Shown piece after piece: positions 31,563 to 43,400 of a stretch of 64,000 bases of DNA. Source of the DNA: Blastocystis hominis (taxonomy: Eukaryota > Sar > Bigyra > Opalinata > Blastocystidae); NCBI RefSeq assembly GCF_000151665.1, contig NW_013171826.1, forward strand, positions 126,501 through 190,500, read 5' to 3'. The translations under genes were made by a program, and so were the position numbers. Numbering within the stretch: the first letter of the stretch is position 1; each line of letters opens with the position of its first letter. The notes under the pieces were generated by a model. The model made no database searches and was not told the origin of the DNA. It worked only from the letters and a program-made list of their open reading frames with translations.

Positions 31563-32637
31563 CTACACGAGCAATCGCTTGACCGTCTCATACACGGTCC
31601 AACTCAGCGCGGCCGCGGGCGCCTGCTGCATAATTCGCGTCGATACGCCCATAAATAACGATCGAACGCCCTCCTCCTTCACCAGCAGCTTCAACGTCTG
31701 CCAAAACCCGGTGTATCGCCGGAGAACGCCATCCGCTCCCGTCGTCTGCGTCTGAATTCGCGTTTTAATCACATCTAAAGGACAAGTTACGAAGCCTGAC
31801 AGCGAGCCAGCCACAAGCCCGCTTACCAAAAAGGCACTGAAGTTCTGCGTTTGAGAGAGCGCGGAACGCTTACCTGCTTGCCGGAGGGGTTCAAAATGCT
31901 CTTCATCCAGTCGTTCGTCACCACCAGCACCGCCGCGTTCGGAACGTTCATTAAAATCGTGGTGAAATAGGAGGAGTACAGCGCCCGGAAGCCCTCGTAG
32001 CGGATGATCGAGCGCAGAGCTGTCATGGGACTGGAGTAAAGACCCAGCTGCATGCGCTGTTTGACCACGTCCAAGGGAGTCATCACTGCGTCGTGGGCCA
32101 CAGAAGCAAGAGCTCCACCGATTGCAGAGGCGTTGGCATGCAGTGAAGTAAAGGAAAAACTGTTTGAGAAAGAAGCGAAAAGGATATGTTTGTTGTCATT
32201 TCCGCCAAGCTTTCGCTTTGTATATTCATAAATTGAGAAATAGAGTGCGTGAGCAGGAATGCAAGCCGTAATGGTCATCGACATCCCTCTCCATAGCACT
32301 CGGAGCCCCTCACTCCGGATAGAGTGCTTTACCACACGGAATTTTTGGAGTTGGATGTAATGATGCTGGAAAATAAAAGCAGACCATTAAAGTTACTCTT
32401 TTAAAAACATGCGAATGATAATTCCCAAATTTATGAACATCTGTCATACTAGGATTACTCACTGCTTGTAGATTGGTCTACGACATGATCGAAAGTGGGT
32501 ATCGCACATACTCTAACTGTATCTATGGGGAAGAAAACAATATGTTCAGAAACTCCGGCTACACACCCAGCTAACACATGCTGACGAAAAGTCGTTGCCG
32601 ACTCATTCCATTCTTCCCAGTCATAATTATCACTCAT
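31563..32637 (-). CDS. SLC25A37: Mitoferrin-type mitochondrial carrier
   Basis: ATG 32637. Three carrier repeats have signatures FPIDTVRTNLQ, TPLDVVKQRMQ and CPLDVIKTRIQT. Contact-point residues such as HDAVMTPLDVVKQRMQL, ALRSIIRYEG and NVPNAA fit the mitoferrin/Mrs3 subfamily, which imports iron into the mitochondrial matrix. At least four introns. Stop TAG 31563-31565 has its T exactly 4 nt before TGTTTGTT (31553-31560 on plus). Mitoferrin is preferred over other carriers because of HDAVM and the AHALYF block; substrate is inferred. Confidence 0.8.
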
Positions 32638-32882
32638 CTGTGTATTCACACCCAAGTATTGAAACCAAAATTGAAAAAAAATGAGACTTCACATTCCTTT
32701 TGCCTCATTGTATGATAACAATGAAATCGATGAACAACTGTAAACCATTTTGAGGTCTTCCATGATTCCCCATTTCTTCATATCTATTCATTATTATGCC
32801 AAACAGATTCTTCCCTATCCAGCCCTGCTATCTTTTGATATCACAAACAAATCAATAGTTTTACAATTCAACCTCGTTTTGT

Positions 32883-33992
32883 TCATTCTCCCCTCGTCTC
32901 TTTCACCGCTTCTGTCTCCATTCCCTTCTCCTTCTCTGTAGTAATCCAATCAGCAGCGGCGGCAGCAGCATTAGCACCAGCATCAGTAGCGGCAGTAGCG
33001 GCAGCACCAGCGGCGGCCTTTTCCTTCTCTTCTCGTTCCTTTCTCTTCTCCTCCCAATAAATCTTCTCCGCAGCCATTCGCTGCTCATCCATCTTCCGCT
33101 CCTCCGCCAGCTCCTTCTCGCGATCCTCCTTCTCCAGCTGGTCCTTCATGCTCCACCACGTATGGATATTGCGAGGCATTCGCGGGTGTTTCTACGTTCC
33201 ACACTCGCTTCGATCCTTACCACGATGATGTTGTCCCACATTCCAGCGGCTGCTTTCTTCATGCTCAGAACGATTCGGCCAACCGCAGCTTCATTCCAAG
33301 AGCAGTACTAGTGGAATAAGAGAGAGAGAGAAAAAGAAAGTACATCGGGATTGATTTGCTTCATCAGTTTCAGGTTCAGTACGTACTTCTTTTTCGTAGA
33401 AGGGCTTAGAAATGACATTCTCACAATCGATTATACCACTTGGCCTCAAAGTACACATTGCTAGGCTCAAACTTCACAGACTCCACGGTACAACCCAGGG
33501 TAGCTGGACTATCCCACTTGTGAGTCAGCTTGATGTTCATCTTCAACTAGACGTCTCAACCACTCCATGAAAAGTACATCACTCTGACCCTGAGCCCACT
33601 GGAAGGAAGGCGAGATGATATTGTAGTCCTCCTTGTTCTTGTTGATGATATTCTGCAATTTCTGGATGTTAGTTCTACGCGTTATCAAAAGCTTTTCACA
33701 GGAGTACCGTTGCTTGGATACTGCAGCAGAAAAGTCAGACGAGATATCAAATCCATACTGGAACGCAAGTAAGATCGTCTTTTCTCCCGCTTTCCACCAA
33801 GATAACTCAATGCACTACTCTTTACCTTTCCAATCTGCATTGTACCTTCCCAATTAGCGTGGGATCGAACTTCTCTTTCTCCTGCTCCACATTTGCCAAG
33901 TATGACAGAGCTTCTTCCTCTGTCTTCAAATCGGACACTGCACACTGGACAGTGAGTAATACAAGCGCGAATGCGATAATAAACTTGTTCAT
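32883..33992 (-). CDS. ER-luminal CS/p23-like domain protein with Glu/Ala-rich tail
   Basis: ATG 33992 with a clear signal peptide (FIIAFALVLLTVQCAVS). Introns of 31, 33, 31, 32, 36 and 29 nt. The core reads ISPSFQWAQGQSD, KLTHKWDSPATLGC, KKYVLNLKL, VGRIVLSMKK, a CS (p23/HSP20-like) beta-sandwich pattern with the aligned HKWDAPATLGC motif of secreted CS-domain proteins. The tail is charged, then Ala-rich (about 32950-33020) and ends at TGA 32883-32885. No KDEL-type signal is visible. A co-chaperone-like role in the secretory pathway is inference. Confidence 0.65.
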
Positions 33993-34393
33993 GTAGCAAA
34001 AATGAATTGAATAATGTGAGTGAAACTCCCCTGTAAAACTGCCATTTCGTGGAATGAGCGTTATTTCGCTAACTCAATTTCGAAGCAGTGCACAGAGAAA
34101 AATATGCCGTTCCCAAACTAGTTCAAAGCGAAAAATGGGCGAGGAGTCGATGGGTGCTGGGAAAGCGCAAGGAAATCATATTTCGAGCACATCTTGATGT
34201 ATTTACATTTATCTAAAAAGCGGATTAATATTGTATTGTTTGTATAGTGATTATTCATAATAGTTTGAAATGCTCACCGTACGGAATTGCTCACAATAGG
34301 GTTGAGTTATTTAGAGACTAGACCATACCCACATAAATTTTTAAAAGTAATCTGCTGGGTAGGGATATGAGTTGCTTTTAATTGAGTAGTACA
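33993..34393. other. Divergent promoter region, no gene seen
   Basis: About 400 bases between the CS-domain gene (minus) and eIF5A (plus). AT-rich with no supported frame, repeat or RNA. Confidence 0.5.
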
Positions 34394-34864
34394 ATGAGTG
34401 ATATTGAGGAATTCTCTGACGTTGATGCTGGAGCTTCCAATACTGAGGCTCTTAAGGCCGGAAAGATCCGCAAGGGTGATTTCATTGTCATTAGCGGAAA
34501 GCCCTGCAAGGTCGCTGAGGTTTCTACCTCTAAGACTGGAAAGCATGGACATGCTAAGGCCACCATTGTGGGTATTGATATTTTCACTGGCAGAAAGTAC
34601 GAAACTATTTGCCCCACCTCTCACTCTGTGGAGGCCCCTGTCATCAAGAGAGAGGAATGGCAGGTCACTGATATGGACGCTGAGGGTTTCTTGACTCTGA
34701 TGAACGATGCTTGCGAGGAGAAGGTCGATTGCAAGGTTACCGATGAGGCCATGAAGGCTGGAATCCAGGAGGCTCTGGATAAGGGTACTGAGACCGTTCT
34801 GGTGACTGTTGTGTCTGCTATGGATACCGAAATGGTCATGGATTGGAAGACCATCAAGGAATAA
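34394..34864 (+). CDS. EIF5A: Translation factor eIF5A
   Basis: Intronless frame of 156 residues, ATG 34394 to TAA 34862-34864. It has GDFIVISGKPCKVAEVSTSK followed by TGKHGHAK, whose lysine is the hypusination site, and the OB-fold C-terminal domain. eIF5A rescues stalled and terminating ribosomes and depends on hypusine made by DHS and DOHH. Biased codon use. TTTGTTTGTTTC about 20 nt after the stop. Confidence 0.97.
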   Translation: MSDIEEFSDVDAGASNTEALKAGKIRKGDFIVISGKPCKVAEVSTSKTGKHGHAKATIVGIDIFTGRKYETICPTSHSVEAPVIKREEWQVTDMDAEGFLTLMNDACEEKVDCKVTDEAMKAGIQEALDKGTETVLVTVVSAMDTEMVMDWKTIKE

Positions 34865-34924
34865 GTTAAGGGGAGTTCTCAATATGGTTTGTTTGTTTCA
34901 GAAAACCGCTCTCTAAACAGATGA

Positions 34925-35371
34925 TTAGATTAACAGCTTCTCGATCTCGATCTTCATATGGTTGATCGCATCCTTCAACTGAGAGTTCTCGTCGGAAATA
35001 ATGGAGCAGGCAACCACGGGACGGGTGACTCCACAGGCGCGGCCCAGAGCAATCTTCGACGGGACAAACACATAAGGAACATTCTTGTCCTCGCAAAGCA
35101 GAGGAATGTGAAGAATGATCTCCAGAGGCTGAGCGTCCGCAGCCATCACAATGAAGGACGACTTTCCACGATTTAAAGTCTTGGTCGCTAGCAGTCACAT
35201 GAATCACCAATCAATTTACCCTCGTTGGCTCCCTTCTTCAGCTGACGATAGTTCGAAGCCTGCTGGACTAAATCAAGAATAGAAGTAGTCAACTCGCTAG
35301 GAGCCAACGGATATGCCTTAGATGTATCGTTCTCCTACACGTAACCCAATCCAATACACCCATACGCTCAT
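34925..35371 (-). CDS. SNU13: SNU13/15.5K (NHP2L1), L7Ae-family RNA-binding protein
   Basis: ATG 35371, introns of 31 and 32 nt, stop TAA 34925-34927. The spliced sequence ([55 protein letters not shown]) is the L7Ae fold, closest to SNU13. It binds kink-turns in U4 snRNA and box C/D snoRNAs, so it serves both splicing and rRNA modification. Tail to tail with eIF5A, with 60 bp between stops. Confidence 0.95.
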
Positions 35372-35716
35372 TCTCTTTGATTTTTAGTGGTTTATTGAAT
35401 CTAATCAAGAACCGCGGTATTCTCCTCGAGGGTCAAAGCGAACGATATTTGTTTAATGGGGAGCGACTTTTGCTTGGATCCGCTGATTACTGTTATGTGC
35501 AGCATAAATTTTGGGTTGGTGAAGAGATAGGGTTTTCAAATGGGAACCGCTGCCAATCAGGTTATTGTCAAAGTGCTGGGGTCTCCGCACACTACGCTGA
35601 GTAAGATAGGATGTATCTGTTCAAATCCAAATAGGGTACCATATATAGAATAACGTACCAATTAATTCCTACACATAATACCCATACATTTAAAAGAGAA
35701 TCGTAGTGGTTATTCA
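35372..35716. other. Divergent intergenic region
   Basis: About 345 bases between SNU13 and VDAC starts. A 75-codon open frame (35377-35604, + strand) has no recognisable domain and no 3' octamer. I see no convincing gene. Confidence 0.45.
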
Positions 35717-36671
35717 ATGTTCACCTCCGTTTTATTCGACGATATCAACAAGGACGCGTTCGGTAGGGCAAATGGTTCTTCGCCAATGCGTAGATGTGTT
35801 GAAGGATGGTTACTGCTTTGACCAGAAGGCTACCTTGAAGTATTCTCGCTGCGGATGCGTCAGTCATTTTGTGCATATTACGATATGTAGAATATGTCTC
35901 TTGAGGGAAAGAACCTGACCTCTGCCCTGACTGGCAAGATCTCGGTCGATTTCAAGCCCCACAAGTACCTGAATATAAAGAAGATGTCTTTGGAGAACGA
36001 TGGAAATGCTGTTTGTGATGTGGACATGCCCAACCTGGTTAAGGGCACGACCTTGATGCTCCGGTAGTTTCGTGCCGGTTTCGTGAAGTTTAGAACGCAG
36101 GCGGACGCCAGCACCTACGCATTGAAGAAGATGACTTGCGGCATGAAGTACCTGTCGAACAGCTTCGCGATGGACTTCAACTACGATCTTCTTGCGAAGA
36201 AGATGTCGACGAGCGGCGTGTTCGCGGTACATATTTATCATTCCGTGTAATGTCCAGCGAAGCAGCATGATGGCTGGAGCGAAGCTGACTCGCACCAAGG
36301 AGGGAGAGAACAATATAGATCTGGCGGCTGCCTGCATGTGCCGCAAGGTGGTGCTGTCGGTGGCGTCGTACAGCAACTTCAGTGGTGTGAACATGGCGCT
36401 GTACACGAAGTGCCGCAAGAACGTGAAGCTGGGAGCCACCTGCAAGCTGCCGCTCGACGTGATGAAGCCGCAGCTGGCGTTCGGAGTGTGGATCCAGCCC
36501 TCGGCGACGAGCGAGTTCCGCACGAAGGTGGATGCGGAGGGAAGACTGGCGGTGTTCTACAAGACGCAGCTGGCCAAGAACGTGGCCGTCTCCGCGACGG
36601 GATCTACGGACTTCCATGATATGGTCAAGGGAAACCACAAAGTCGGCATTGCGATGGAGGTTCGTCTGTAA
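35717..36671 (+). CDS. VDAC: Mitochondrial porin (VDAC)
   Basis: ATG 35717, introns of 31, 32, 30 and 31 nt, stop TAA 36669-36671, TGTTTGTT at about 36683. The N-terminus (MFTSVLFDDINKDAFD ... LKDGYCFDQKATLKY) is the VDAC helix and first strand. The body is alternating beta strands (KTQLAKNVAVSATGSTDFHD) and it ends VGIAMEVRL, the usual closing strand. It forms the outer-membrane metabolite channel of the mitochondrion-related organelle. Confidence 0.85.
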
Positions 36672-36721
36672 CGGTTTTTGGAGTGTTTGTTGGAAACGAG
36701 AGAGAGAAAGAGAGAGGGAGA

Positions 36722-36868
36722 GTGAATGAATGGAATGAGTGAGTGAATGAATGAATGAATGAATGAATGAATGAATGAATGAATGAATGGAATGAGTGAA
36801 TGAATGAATGAATGAATGAATGAATGGAATGAGTGAATGAGTGAATGAATGAATGAATGAATGAATGG
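36722..36868. repeat. GAAT tetranucleotide microsatellite
   Basis: Long run of GAAT/GAGT units between VDAC and the next gene on the minus strand. Imperfect, with GGAATGAGTGA interruptions about every 50-60 bp, suggesting a higher-order repeat of the microsatellite. Confidence 0.95.
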
Positions 36869-37045
36869 GAGTGAGGTAAAGGCTTGCGGATCGTTGAGGG
36901 AAGTGATTGTGATGGGATTCTAGTCCGAGTTCGCCTTTTTGGCACAAACAAGCGACAAGCTAGCATTATTACATTCAACGCGAGCAACGCAATCGATCGC
37001 TCAGCAAGCACTCCACGTTCCACTCCTCCATCCTTCTGTCCATCG

Positions 37046-38989
37046 TTAATTGGTGGGCAGAATCTTCCCTTCCTCGTCTGCAGAGATCGTCGGGATGAAG
37101 ATCGGCCGATTTCCGTGAGTCGGCACCTGTGTTCCCACAGTTCCCACGGACCCCACGGTTCCCACAGTTCCCACGGACCCCATCGACCCTATGGTCCCCA
37201 TCGTTCCGATCGTTCCGATGGTCCCCATGGTCCCCATGGTCCCCATGGTTCCCATTGCACCCATCGACCCCACAGTTCCGACGGTTCCGACGGTTCCGAC
37301 GGTTCCCATCGCTCCCATGGCTCCTACAGTCCCCATGGCGCCCACGGCGCCCATCGCTCCGTTCTGCGTCGCAGCAGCGGCCGCCGCCGCGGTGGTCGTC
37401 GTTGCTGCTGCTGCGGCGGCGGCTTGCATGTTCTGCGGGACCACGCCCGCCTTGGCGACCTTCGTCGGCGCGCCCTGCACCGCCAGCTTCCCGTCGTTCT
37501 GCAGCGCCACCACGGGGCCCACGAACCCCGCGGGAGTCTGGTACAGCGCCGCGGGGAACTCCACGGCCTTCCCGTTCACCGGCTGCGAGAAATACCCGGG
37601 CACCAGCGAGACTTGCCGGCCCGGGAACAGCGGCGGCGGCACGCCGTAGGCGGAGCCCACCAAGGAGGGCAAGGCCGGTCCGCCGCGCGCCAGCTGCACG
37701 GGCGACGCGTACTCGAACCCCGGCTGGATGGGCACGTAGCTGGGGCACACGGAGGCCTCGCTCACGCCGGCGAAGGGCCGCTTCGCGCTCTGCGGCTTCA
37801 GCGGATACACCAGCGACTCCCCCGCGCCCAGCAGCGTGTTCGGCAGCAGCGGCTGCTGCGCCAGCGGCGGGAGCAGCGACGGGTTGTACACCACGTTCTG
37901 CACCACGCCCCGCGGGGCCGGGCCGCTCTTCGCAGACGCCTTCACCGCGGGTTTCGCGGGCTTCGACGCGGGGTACATCGCGGGGACGCGCACTTTCTTC
38001 GCCGGCGGCGCGGCCGGCAGCGGCTTGGGCGGGAGCTTGGGCGCGGCGGCGGGCGAGGCGGCGGGCTTGGGCGGCGCGCGCGCGATGGGGAGCTTGGGCG
38101 CGGCAGAATCCGGGCGAGGGAGGAAGGGGAGGTCGGAGGGCGCGAGAGAGAGCGGAGGAATGAGGTAGGCCATGTTGGGGAGCGGACGCGAGGACGCGGA
38201 CTTGGGAGGCGCGTCGGAGAGCGGCTTGGGAGGGTCGCCCGAGGACGGACAGTTGGCCAGCAAGGGCTCCGCGCTGGGAATTTCCGGGAAGGGACGCGGG
38301 CTGGAGGGGGGCGACTTCTTGGGGGCGGGCTGGAGGGGAGGCGGGGCTGTGGGGGGCTTGGCGGGCTGGAGCTTGGCGGAGTTCTGCGGTTGAGGTAGGA
38401 GAAAAGGAGAAAAAATACTTTGAGGGAGTAGAGGAGAAGGGCGTCGAAATCTTCCTGCTTGGTTTTGGACCGCGACGCGGGGTTTGCGTTGTTTCCTTCT
38501 TGCTTTTTCGTTTTGGAGCGGGTTCGAATGCCCTCAGTACTGTCGACAGATTCCTGTACAAAGTTTTGAGACGAGCTTCGGGTAGTGGGTCGGTGGTACA
38601 CTTCCTCCTTGGCCTCCGACCCTGAACTGTCCTTCTCGTCCAGCATTTCGAAATCGCTGTCTGACTTTTGGGAATCAATTATTTCTTCACTATCGCTCTC
38701 TGTTACTTCATATTCATCGGTATCCGATTCTTCTTGAGAAAACATCGAGTCAACAACCTCCATGAAATAGTCTCTTGTGTCGATCATATATTTATGCTGA
38801 ACAAGGGAGATTGCATAGTCTATACGCAGCTATCGCTCAAACTCTCCAGGTAGTACTACTTTCTCAATCTCTTGTTCTAATTTTCTAATCTCTGCATTCA
38901 AATCTGCTTCACTACAAATACCATCTCACACAGAGAACCTACGTCAGTGAGCTGTCTTCTCCTTCTAGTTGTTTTCTTTCTTCATCCAT
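37046..38989 (-). CDS. Pro/Ala-rich nuclear-looking protein with MGTVGT repeats
   Basis: ATG 38989, introns of 31 and 30 nt, then an acidic Ser-rich region (38530-38740), a strongly Pro/Ala/Lys-rich region, an Ala/Thr run (near 37370-37430) and a Met/Val-Gly-Thr tandem tail. TAA at 37046-37048. The N-terminus (MDEERKQLEGEDSSLTEADL, IRKLEQEIEKLRIDY) is a short coiled coil. The local GC content is far above the rest of the window. No domain is recognised. One intron between the acidic and Pro-rich parts (about 38270-38430) is assumed from a frame change but not placed. Confidence 0.5.
37125..37350 (-). repeat. Coding minisatellite encoding MGT/VGT/IGT triplets
   Basis: Around 25 imperfect nine-base units (for example GTTCCCACG and GTCCCCATG on the plus strand) encode Gly-Thr-Met/Val/Ile triplets at the C-terminus of the Pro/Ala-rich protein. 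Confidence 0.9.
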
Positions 38990-39147
38990 GGCAAACGTAT
39001 GTTATAAAACAGATCAGAAAAGACAATACTGCCCTGAAGAGAATAAACAAACAATCACTAGATTAATCTTATTTTGAAGATTGCACGATTATTAATGTGT
39101 GTAAGAAAATGGGTTTATAGTCATTTTTTGACATAACGTAAAAATGA

Positions 39148-39330
39148 TCAGTGCTTCACGCTGAGTCCATCGATGGGATTACTTTTGGTCTCCTCCATAG
39201 ATTTAACATTAGACAAAATACGGTCAATTTGGGCCCTATTATCATAACTAATTTTCTTTATTCATACCCCGCAATTACTAACTTTTATGCAAATATACAC
39301 TATGGCGAGCTGACTATTTTTAAAAAATTA
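39148..39330 (-). CDS. Possible small gene, 5' end unresolved
   Basis: A conserved-looking C-terminal exon (AQIDRILSNVKSMEETKSNP) ends at TGA 39148-39150 and is joined across a 32-nt intron. Upstream exons lie in AT-rich sequence and are uncertain. A TGTTTGTTTATT on the minus strand near 39050 could be its 3' signal. Family not recognised. Confidence 0.35.
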
Positions 39331-39403
39331 TTTTCACACATATTTTTTACATCCCATTTTTGTCATCCCATTTCCCTGATTTTGATACACAGAACTCTAT
39401 AGA

Positions 39404-40445
39404 ATGCAGGAGAGTGGTAGAGATATCGATTATTGCTTCACGTTCCTAGAACAACTTCCTATGGAAGAACTAGCCTGCTGTGCTGTCTGCAATGACGGAG
39501 AGTGGATTGAAGGCGTAGCCGTTTTGCGGAAGGGCTTCATTCTAGGATCCTATCGTTTTTTGTGACGGTTGCGATATTGGAGTGCACACGTCCTGCTATG
39601 GAAATCCTCTGAGTAACTCTTTTCATTCTGCCTTCATTTGCAGTTAATCATATTCCGGAGGGAGATTGGTACTGTGAGAAATGCAAAGCGGGTGCAAAGG
39701 ATGCTGTATGCTTTTCCCTTTCACTCGATTGATAGACTTGTATTTTGTGTGGAAAGAAGGGCGGTGCCATGAAGCGAACTACCGATTTCCAGTGGGCCCA
39801 TATCAACTGCGCCCTCTGGATCCCCGAAGTGTTCTTTCATGATGCGGATGGGCGCGATTTTATCGACTATTACAGAATTCCGATAGAGCGATGGCACAAG
39901 GAGTGCTCCTATTGCAAGTCGACCGATGGCTGCTGCATGAGGTGCAGTAGCAATAAGTGTGAAACCACCTTTCACGTTAGTTGCGGCGTAGAGCATAACG
40001 TGACTGAGCGTGCGTAAAGTGATGTGTAGATGCTGCTAGAATACCGAGTTTCGACCACTCCAGACCAACCCGACTTAATCTGCGGATATTGCGAAGCGCA
40101 CACAAAACTGTTCAATAAAAAGAGCCACTGGAGAGGAAAGATCGTCCGAAAGTGGGATTGTTTGTGGAGCAAACACGTTCGACACATGTTACATATTTTC
40201 AGAAACAAAGATTCTTCGTGATCGAATCTTTTGATAGTCTAGCACCTCGACCGAGTCGTCGTTCTTCAAACTCTTCTGCAGACACATCGCGGTAAAATCT
40301 TCAAAGAGTCTGCTTATCATCCTGAAGCACTTCGTGAAGCCATCAGAGATCGACAGGCACAGATGAAAAAAAAAGAGGCCAACCGAATTCATCGGAATAA
40401 GTCAATCTTCCGCCCAAGGGGGCATATGTGCAAAAGGGTCCCAAC
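39404..40445 (+). CDS. PHD plus extended-PHD finger chromatin reader (JADE/BRPF/AF10-like)
   Basis: ATG 39404. A canonical PHD (CCAVCNDGEWIEGDPIVFCD, DIGVHTSCYG, PEGDWYCEKC) is followed at once by a C2HC zinc knuckle and second PHD: CILCGKKGGAMKRT, WAHINCALWIPEVFF, CETTFHVSCGVEHNM, then YCEAHTKLF. This PZP/ePHD unit binds histone H3 and DNA in JADE, BRPF and AF10/AF17. Introns of 25-31 nt. The C-terminal basic region continues open with no in-frame stop until 41301, antisense to PRP16, and no clear plus-strand octamer is seen, so the true 3' end is unknown; the end given is approximate. Confidence 0.75.
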
Positions 40446-40458
40446 AAACAAAGTACAA

Positions 40459-43400
40459 TTACAAACCAATACGGCGGGGAGTCCGGATCTGCCCTCCCCT
40501 CTGCAGCGTTCTCCCAGGCGTCGCGATGGCAATGCGCTTGCCCGTCGAGGGGGTCCTCACTTCCTCCTTAATCTCCTTCTTCCTTCGCTCCTCTTCCTCC
40601 ATTTCCTGCCTCATCTCCTCGCGGTGCTGCTTCTCCAGCTTTTTCGACTTCAGTTGTGCCAGATGACTATCCTTGATCTGGAAAAACATCGGCGCCAGCT
40701 CCGCGAGCCACTCCGCATCCACGGCCGTCACGCAGTGCATATACTCCTTGGTCGTCATGACCAGCTCATGGTACACGACGTAATCGGGCGTGTAGCCGAG
40801 ACTGTAGAGCGCGCTGGACGGATGGAGCTGGCAAGGCGTGCCGGTGAGCATGTTCACATAGGATCCGATGCCCTTGATCCTCGCCGCGTTGAAGAAATAG
40901 GCGGAGCAGATGCACTTCCGAACAATGTCCCAATTGTTGCCGCAGGACACGTGCTCCACCTTCTGCTGCTTCATCAGCTCCAGCAGCTGGTTGCGCACGC
41001 TGCGCACGCGCATCATGGACTTGCCGTGGATGTAGTTGCGCTCGCACCAAGCCATGCTGTACTTGGCGCGCTTCCACTGCAAGAAAACGTTGAGGTAGGT
41101 GAGATGGTCGCTCTCCGGGACCGCGAAGTTGGCGTGGATGTTGTCGGCTTCTTCCTCGTGCTCGGTGGGCCGATCGAAGATCTAGCGGTTAGTGTTTGTG
41201 CGTGGAAAGCTACGTTCGGAACCGACAGCATGGCGACGATCACGACGATCTCCGCAGTGCACCCCATTTTCTCGGCCATGACCATCATTTTCTGCAGGTA
41301 GGGGTCCAGCGGGTAGTTCACCATCTTGTCTCCCAGCTCGCTCAGCCCGCCCGTGTTGGTCAGCGCGCCCAGCACCCACAGCTGATACATGGAGTTGGTG
41401 ATGTTGTCCTCGGGGGGCGGATCCATGAAGTCGAAGTCATACAGATTCTCCACGCCCAGCTTCTTCAGCAGCAGCACCACGTTCCCCAGATTGGTTCGCT
41501 GGATCTCGGGCACCTGGTTCCGCAGCGTCTCGTGCACGTACATGTACTCGGTGTACATTCGGAAGCACACGCCGGGACCCGTTCGGCCCGCTCGGCCCGC
41601 GCGCTGGTCCGCGTTGGCCTGGGAAACGGGGGTGACTTGCAGCGAATCCATTCCGATCGACGGGTTGAACACTTTCAGCTTGCAGAAGCCCGAGTCCACG
41701 ACGTACTTGATGCCGTCGACGGTCAGCGAGGTCTCGGCGATGTTCGTGCACACCACGCACTTGCGGAACCCCTTGGGCGTTTCTTTGAACACCAAGGCCT
41801 GCTTGGATGCAGACTGCAGCGAGTACATGGGAAGCACGAGCAGAGGGTCCGCTTTCTTCTCCAGCTTGCTCAGCTTTTCGTTTACCAACTACACATTACT
41901 GCTCTTCTGCAAAATCGGTACGTCGCAGACACAATCAATATCGGCCTGGCCGGTCATGAACACCAAGATATCGCCCTCGTCGAAGGTCAGATGGATCGTG
42001 AGGATCTGGTTCACCACAGCCGTCACATAGTCGTCCGGCGGCGATTTCTGGTAGAAGGTCTGGACGGGGAACGTGCGGCCGGGAATCGTAAACACGGGAA
42101 CGGAGCCGAAGAAGTCGCTGAATCGCTCCGAGTTCATGGTAGCGGACGTGACGATAAGTTTCAAATCGGTTCGTCGCTGCATGACCTTCTTCATGATTCC
42201 GAACAGCACATCGGTGTTCAAGGATCGCTCGTGCGCTTCATCCATGATGATCACGGAGTACTGCTCCAAGGCGGGATCGCTGATGCTTTCTCGCAGCAGA
42301 ATACCATCCGTCATGTATTTGATTTTCGTGGCAGGCGACGTGCAGTCTTCGAATCGAATCGCGTAGCCCACCAAGTCTCCCACCTTCCCGCCTTTCTCGT
42401 TCGCCACTCGCTTCGCGACGCTGGACGCCGCGACACGACGCGGCTGCGTGCATCCGATCAGCCCGTCGTTCGCATAGCCCTCCTCGTACAAATACTGCGT
42501 GAGCTGCGTCGTTTTTCCCGAGCCGGTCTCTCCCACAATCACGACCACTTGGTTCTCGCGAATCACGTTGAGCAGTTCCTCGCGCACCGAGAAAATCGGA
42601 AGGAACTCGCGCTGCTCTTGGATCGTCTTCGTTCGCGAGAACTCGCTGCTCCCCTGCCCGCTGTCCTCCATGTTCTGTGCATAGCTGTTGTCCTTTCTAC
42701 ACGCCATCCACGCCTCCCTTCGCCCTCCTACTTCATCTCCTCATCGGTCTGCATATCCCCCGCCGCTGCGCGGTCCTTCACTTGACGCAGCCCGATCGCC
42801 TTGCCCATCTTCGATGAGTTCAGATCCCAGAACCGGTCCTTATTTCGAATTCGCTCGCGTTCTTTCTACGCCTCACTCCGCTCCACTGGCCCCACATCCG
42901 CCGTGACGGCTTTCAGCGTCGCGCTGCCCAGACGAGCGAGCTTGGCGAAGTCGTTGGTGGGGTCCTTCACGATGCTGACCATTTCCTTCTGCCGCGTGAA
43001 CTGGATCGTTCCCGACAGGAACGGCGGCCGCGTGTTCAGCACGATCAGCATGACGCGCTGCTCGTCCTCCTCGTCCTCCTACATGACACGTCCTTCCCGA
43101 TTCCACGATTTCTGGCAGCGGGCTTTGCACGCCGCTCGATCGGATCTGCAGGTTTTCCCACTTCTCCTGGTCCGCTTGCAGCGCGCTCTGCCGTGCAGAC
43201 ATGTGAGGCACTTTCCGCTCACCCATCTGCCGCTTGTAGCGCCGCTCCTTCGACTCGAACTGCGCGCGATCTCCCAAAAACACGTTGTCGCCCTCGGCCG
43301 CTTGGCCGTCGTCCTGCGATTCACATTAAAAAAATAGCAGCAGCAAACCTTCTCGTAGAACTCGTCTTCCGAGCTGTCGCTATCGCCAAGGGGCTGCATG

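Noticed and set aside
36975-38678. Several overlapping 300-570-codon frames on both strands
   Set aside because: GC-rich low-complexity DNA opens all frames; only the minus-strand frame that joins to a spliced N-terminus was kept.
41196-42785. 529-codon plus-strand open frame
   Set aside because: Antisense to the conserved PRP16 helicase exons; composition (His/Leu/Val/Arg) is typical of a shadow frame.
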